Made by a program: the position numbers and the translations under genes. From Pirellulales bacterium (GTDB taxonomy: Bacteria; Planctomycetota; Planctomycetia; Pirellulales; Thermoguttaceae): a DNA stretch of 8,152 nt. The stretch covers positions 1 through 8,152 of the forward strand of contig DAOWNK010000141.1 in the NCBI GenBank assembly GCA_030642635.1. Reading direction: 5' to 3'. Below the pieces are notes generated by a model that was given only the letters and a program-made list of their open reading frames with translations, was not told the DNA's origin and searched no databases. Below, in pieces: positions 5,872 to 8,152 of the stretch; position 1 is the first letter of the stretch, and each line of letters begins with the position of its first letter.

Positions 5872-7836
5872 TTATCTTGCCTGTATGAAGCGGCTGAGCC
5901 GCTCCTGGTTGTGTTTCGAGAGGAACGGGTTGAGAACCTTTACCTGGAGCGGCGCGCTGCAATAGCGCTGGTGGTTTTTTTCAGCCGCGAGAAAAACCCA
6001 CTCATCTTTATATTCTATCATAAACCGGCTCAACTGTTTTACCCACGTCTTGGTTTCTTCCAATGCTTTCATCGCGTCTGCCGTCCGTCCGTCATGCTTA
6101 CACGCGAGCATCCGGCCGTATGCGTCCATTGTGTTCCACATGAATTTGACGTACTCGTATGAAATCCGGGTTTTCGCGATTCGTGCCGTAACTTTTCCGT
6201 CACGTGCGGTCTTTTCCGCCTCCAAGAGCAAGGCCCCACGGCGGTCGGGTTCCTCTTTAGACGTCACCCGAAGCTCGGGATGCGATATCTGTTTCAAATC
6301 CGGTTTCGACGTAATGTGCCATCCATCGTAAAACCTTTTCATCTGCGGCGCCGCTTCTGCATAGAACTTCTCATAAAGGTCGTCCAACAGTGCGTCGATG
6401 TTCTGATGCGGATTCCACGAGAACCTCGCAAACGTGTAGTAGTTGCGGAAGTAGGTGTAGAAATTGTAAAGCTCCGTTTGCGGGACGGCGCCCGAGACAC
6501 CCAGTTTTTCGTAGAGCGCAAGCGCCCGGGCGGTACTGCGCGGCCAGTCGTAAGGCATACACATGTTGGAGTAGTACCCTTGCCCCATTGAGTATTCATA
6601 GATGTATATTTCGCGTGCGTCTTTTTCTTTCCACGCCGTCAGCACCGGATCGTTCTCCCTCCGCCTGCCCGCAATGGAAAGGACGGTGTTCCTGCCGAAA
6701 ATCGGCTTCTTCGGCGGCGACAGAGTTTCGCCGTATGCGATGTAGGATATCTTCTTGTCGGGATACTTTTCGTAGACGGCGGAGGCGACCTTGCTGACAA
6801 ACTGAGTATAATGGTCCGTCTTGCCCAGTGCAGCACATTTCTTACACTGGCAGTACCGCTGGCCGTCGTCGGCGTACAGTCCGACGATGTCTACCTCGGG
6901 ATTCCGGCGGATAAACTCCAGCACCTTGGCCGTCATGGTTTCGATCAACTCGTAGTTCGTGAGGCACAGTTGCCATGGAACGCGTTTTCCGTCGCGCATG
7001 GCAAACCACTCGGGATGTGGCTGAAAATATTCCTCCTTGCGAATCCAGTAGCTTGTGAATGAGTGGTGCGACGCTTCAATTTTGAACCCGCGTTTTATGA
7101 TTTCATCGCCGAGTATCCGCATAGTTTCCTCGAAATTTTGCTCGGTGGGCTGGTCTTGCGGGTTCACCCGCAGGGGCAGGAGCAACCAGTTCAGTCGGTT
7201 CTTCGCCATCCAGTCCACCCAGTGAACGTGCTCGGGCGTCACCGGCAGATGGTGCATCATGCCGCGACAGCTTAAGGCGGGTTTCTCGAGCACGGCGTCT
7301 TGCGCAAAGGTGAGAGTGCCGCTGTTGGGCACTATTTCGCCGAGTTCGCCGGGCGCAAACCAGCGGCAGCCGAACCGCTCCAGGAGGTCGTATACGGCGT
7401 ACAGAACGGCACGGCCGTTATTGCCGCACAGCAACAGACCGCCGTCGACCGGCCTGATCAGAAAACCGTCCTCGCCCAGCTCGGAAGGATTCACCTGCGC
7501 CGCTTGCAACAACTCGCGTACCTTTGCGCTGGTGCTCGGCGTGCCGAGGATTAGTTGATTGATGTCTGCTCCCGCCGTCCGGCCGACTCCTTGTCCTTCT
7601 ATTCCGACGTGCAGGTCGGCGCCGGAGAGCTTCTTCACATATTCAGCCAACTCCGAGGCTGCGAACAATTCCGGCTTGGACGCATCGCGAGCAACGACAA
7701 TCTCGGCGCACGGCGTGCCGTTCTTCACGATTTCTATCTCCGTTGCTTCCACATCTTGGCAACCAAGAAAATGGACAACACACACGGCAATCGCAACAGA
7801 CGCACTTCGGCAAGGGTTTTTCAGTATGGTGCACAT
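5872..7836 (-). CDS. Exported DUF4838 protein, probable glycoside-hydrolase relative
   Basis: This 654-residue exported protein probably acts on a polysaccharide outside the cytoplasmic membrane; the activity is unproven. A signal peptide (1-25) ends in HFLGC, a permissive lipobox with Phe at -3 and Cys26 as the possible lipidated residue; signal peptidase I cleavage after VEA (29-31) is the alternative. Residues 33-180 form an N-terminal domain like those before GH20 and GH67 barrels: GEDGFLIRP (121-129), GRAVLYAVYDLLERFGCRWFAPG (141-163). The DUF4838 region (about 190-480) contains WVDWMAKNRLNWL (206-218), LYADDGQRYCQCKKC (320-334) and IYIYEYSMG (410-418). Asp323/Asp324 and Glu413 are candidate catalytic acids, and the CxCxxC at 329-334 may hold a metal. 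A helical C-terminal part follows (about 480-654). ATG at 7836 is preceded by AAGGAA. It is monocistronic as far as visible and convergent with the radical SAM gene. Confidence 0.85.
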   Translation of the reverse strand: MCTILKNPCRSASVAIAVCVVHFLGCQDVEATEIEIVKNGTPCAEIVVARDASKPELFAASELAEYVKKLSGADLHVGIEGQGVGRTAGADINQLILGTPSTSAKVRELLQAAQVNPSELGEDGFLIRPVDGGLLLCGNNGRAVLYAVYDLLERFGCRWFAPGELGEIVPNSGTLTFAQDAVLEKPALSCRGMMHHLPVTPEHVHWVDWMAKNRLNWLLLPLRVNPQDQPTEQNFEETMRILGDEIIKRGFKIEASHHSFTSYWIRKEEYFQPHPEWFAMRDGKRVPWQLCLTNYELIETMTAKVLEFIRRNPEVDIVGLYADDGQRYCQCKKCAALGKTDHYTQFVSKVASAVYEKYPDKKISYIAYGETLSPPKKPIFGRNTVLSIAGRRRENDPVLTAWKEKDAREIYIYEYSMGQGYYSNMCMPYDWPRSTARALALYEKLGVSGAVPQTELYNFYTYFRNYYTFARFSWNPHQNIDALLDDLYEKFYAEAAPQMKRFYDGWHITSKPDLKQISHPELRVTSKEEPDRRGALLLEAEKTARDGKVTARIAKTRISYEYVKFMWNTMDAYGRMLACKHDGRTADAMKALEETKTWVKQLSRFMIEYKDEWVFLAAEKNHQRYCSAPLQVKVLNPFLSKHNQERLSRFIQAR

Positions 7837-7842
7837 ATAAAG

Positions 7843-7848
7843 TTCCTT
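7843..7848 (-). promoter_or_regulatory. Ribosome binding site of the DUF4838 gene
   Basis: On the - strand AAGGAA lies 6 nt before the ATG (7836-7834). This is good spacing and complementarity to 16S rRNA, and it supports this start over any internal one. Confidence 0.65.
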
Positions 7849-7883
7849 TATGGTTTATGGTCGGTAGAAATTGTTCTGGCCGG

Positions 7884-7912
7884 ATTGTATTCTCAATATG
7901 TCGGACTTGGAA
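7884..7912 (-). promoter_or_regulatory. Possible promoter of the DUF4838 gene
   Basis: On the - strand TACAAT (7889-7884) matches five of six bases of a sigma-70 -10 box. TTCCAA (7912-7907), 17 nt upstream, is a weak -35 (three of six). A poor -35 would fit activator dependence. Transcription would start about 40 nt before the ATG. Confidence 0.33.
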
Positions 7913-7921
7913 ACTAAATCG

Positions 7922-7940
7922 CTCCTGAATTACTCCTGAA
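7922..7940. repeat. Direct repeat CTCCTGAA, 11-bp spacing
   Basis: CTCCTGAA occurs at 7922-7929 and 7933-7940, one helical turn apart, and begins 10 bp upstream of the weak -35 of the DUF4838 promoter. On the transcribed strand each reads TTCAGGAG. Position and spacing suit an activator binding as a dimer on one DNA face. The repeats are certain; the role is inferred. Confidence 0.4.
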
Positions 7941-8100
7941 GCTTAGTCGACTCCACTCGCTTCCGACGAAAGAGTAAAGTCTATTGTGTTCGTCCCAGGG
8001 TTGACATCAGCGGTCAGAGCTTGTGAAAAAATCCCTAACATGCACCAGAAATCACGAATGATGACTGGACATTATGTCGGGTTTGCGCTAAAAGTAAGTC

Positions 8101-8152
8101 ATGAACACAACAGCCCCTAATCAACCATCGCACCGGAACCTTCATCAGGGCA
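8101..8152 (+). CDS. Possible partial gene running off the right edge
   Basis: An ATG at 8101 opens a frame that stays open for 17 residues (MNTTAPNQPSHRNLHQG) to the window end. There is no strong ribosome binding site; TAAAAGTAAG just upstream is weak. The residues are too few to assign a family and the frame could be chance. Confidence 0.25.
   Translation, partial: MNTTAPNQPSHRNLHQG

Larger units (their letters stand above)
7837..8152. other. Right-end region upstream of the DUF4838 gene
   Basis: The first 100 bp hold the likely ribosome binding site, promoter and a direct repeat belonging to the leftward DUF4838 gene. Beyond about 7945 there is no convincing gene until a possible rightward start at 8101. 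TTGACA at 8001 looks like a -35 hexamer, but nothing matching a -10 follows at 16-18 nt. An 11-bp palindrome GACATTATGTC lies at 8068-8078, shortly before the possible start. Confidence 0.5.

Noticed and set aside
5668..6162. 164-residue + strand frame overlapping the DUF4838 3' end
   Set aside because: About 60 percent of it lies antisense to the DUF4838 gene; the rest is repeat-bearing intergenic DNA without protein-like features.
8001..8029. TTGACA at 8001 as a promoter for the right-edge frame
   Set aside because: The hexamer at the correct distance (TGAAAA) is a poor -10 match and the downstream frame is itself unsupported.

Overview
The window most resembles a stretch of planctomycete-like chromosome (Planctomycetota or a close relative). 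This is an inference. It rests on GC-rich genes separated by long, repeat-laden intergenic DNA, on a secreted DUF4838 protein of a type common in Planctomycetes, Verrucomicrobia and Bacteroidetes, and on intergenic repeat types (CGAAA strings, CAGGATT strings, GC-rich REP-like hairpins) that I associate with such genomes. No rRNA, tRNA, CRISPR array, complete insertion sequence or phage gene is visible.

Layout, left to right. (1) 92-1846 (+): a polytopic NhaC-family Na+/H+ antiporter-like transporter with an extra extracytoplasmic domain after its first membrane helix. (2) 1847-2640: about 0.8 kb without a credible gene. It holds two copies of an 8-nt-period CGAAA repeat, one folding back on an inverted arm, and a REP-like cluster of hairpins that starts at a GTAG tetranucleotide and ends next to a perfect 20-bp palindrome. 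A possible promoter lies before the next gene. (3) 2641-5418 (+): a tight two-gene operon with a 9-nt gap. It encodes a membrane-bound GT2/GT21-like glycosyltransferase and a radical SAM protein with a degenerate cobalamin-binding-type N-terminal half. (4) 5419-5871: about 450 bp between convergent genes, with a second short-period repeat (9-nt CAGGATTNA-type units, again as opposed arms), an 8-bp inverted repeat and a 20-nt motif that resembles flanks of REP-associated transposases. (5) 5872-7836 (-): an exported, probably lipid-anchored DUF4838 protein, likely a glycoside-hydrolase relative. (6) 7837-8152: its upstream region, with a ribosome binding site, a possible promoter and an 11-bp-spaced direct repeat. 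A short open frame runs off the right edge.

The glycosyltransferase and radical SAM protein very probably work in one pathway, adding sugar to a membrane lipid or polymer precursor and making a radical modification. The product cannot be named from sequence. The antiporter and the DUF4838 protein look like independent units. The most unusual content is the intergenic repeat architecture and the uncharacterised glycosyltransferase/radical SAM pair.
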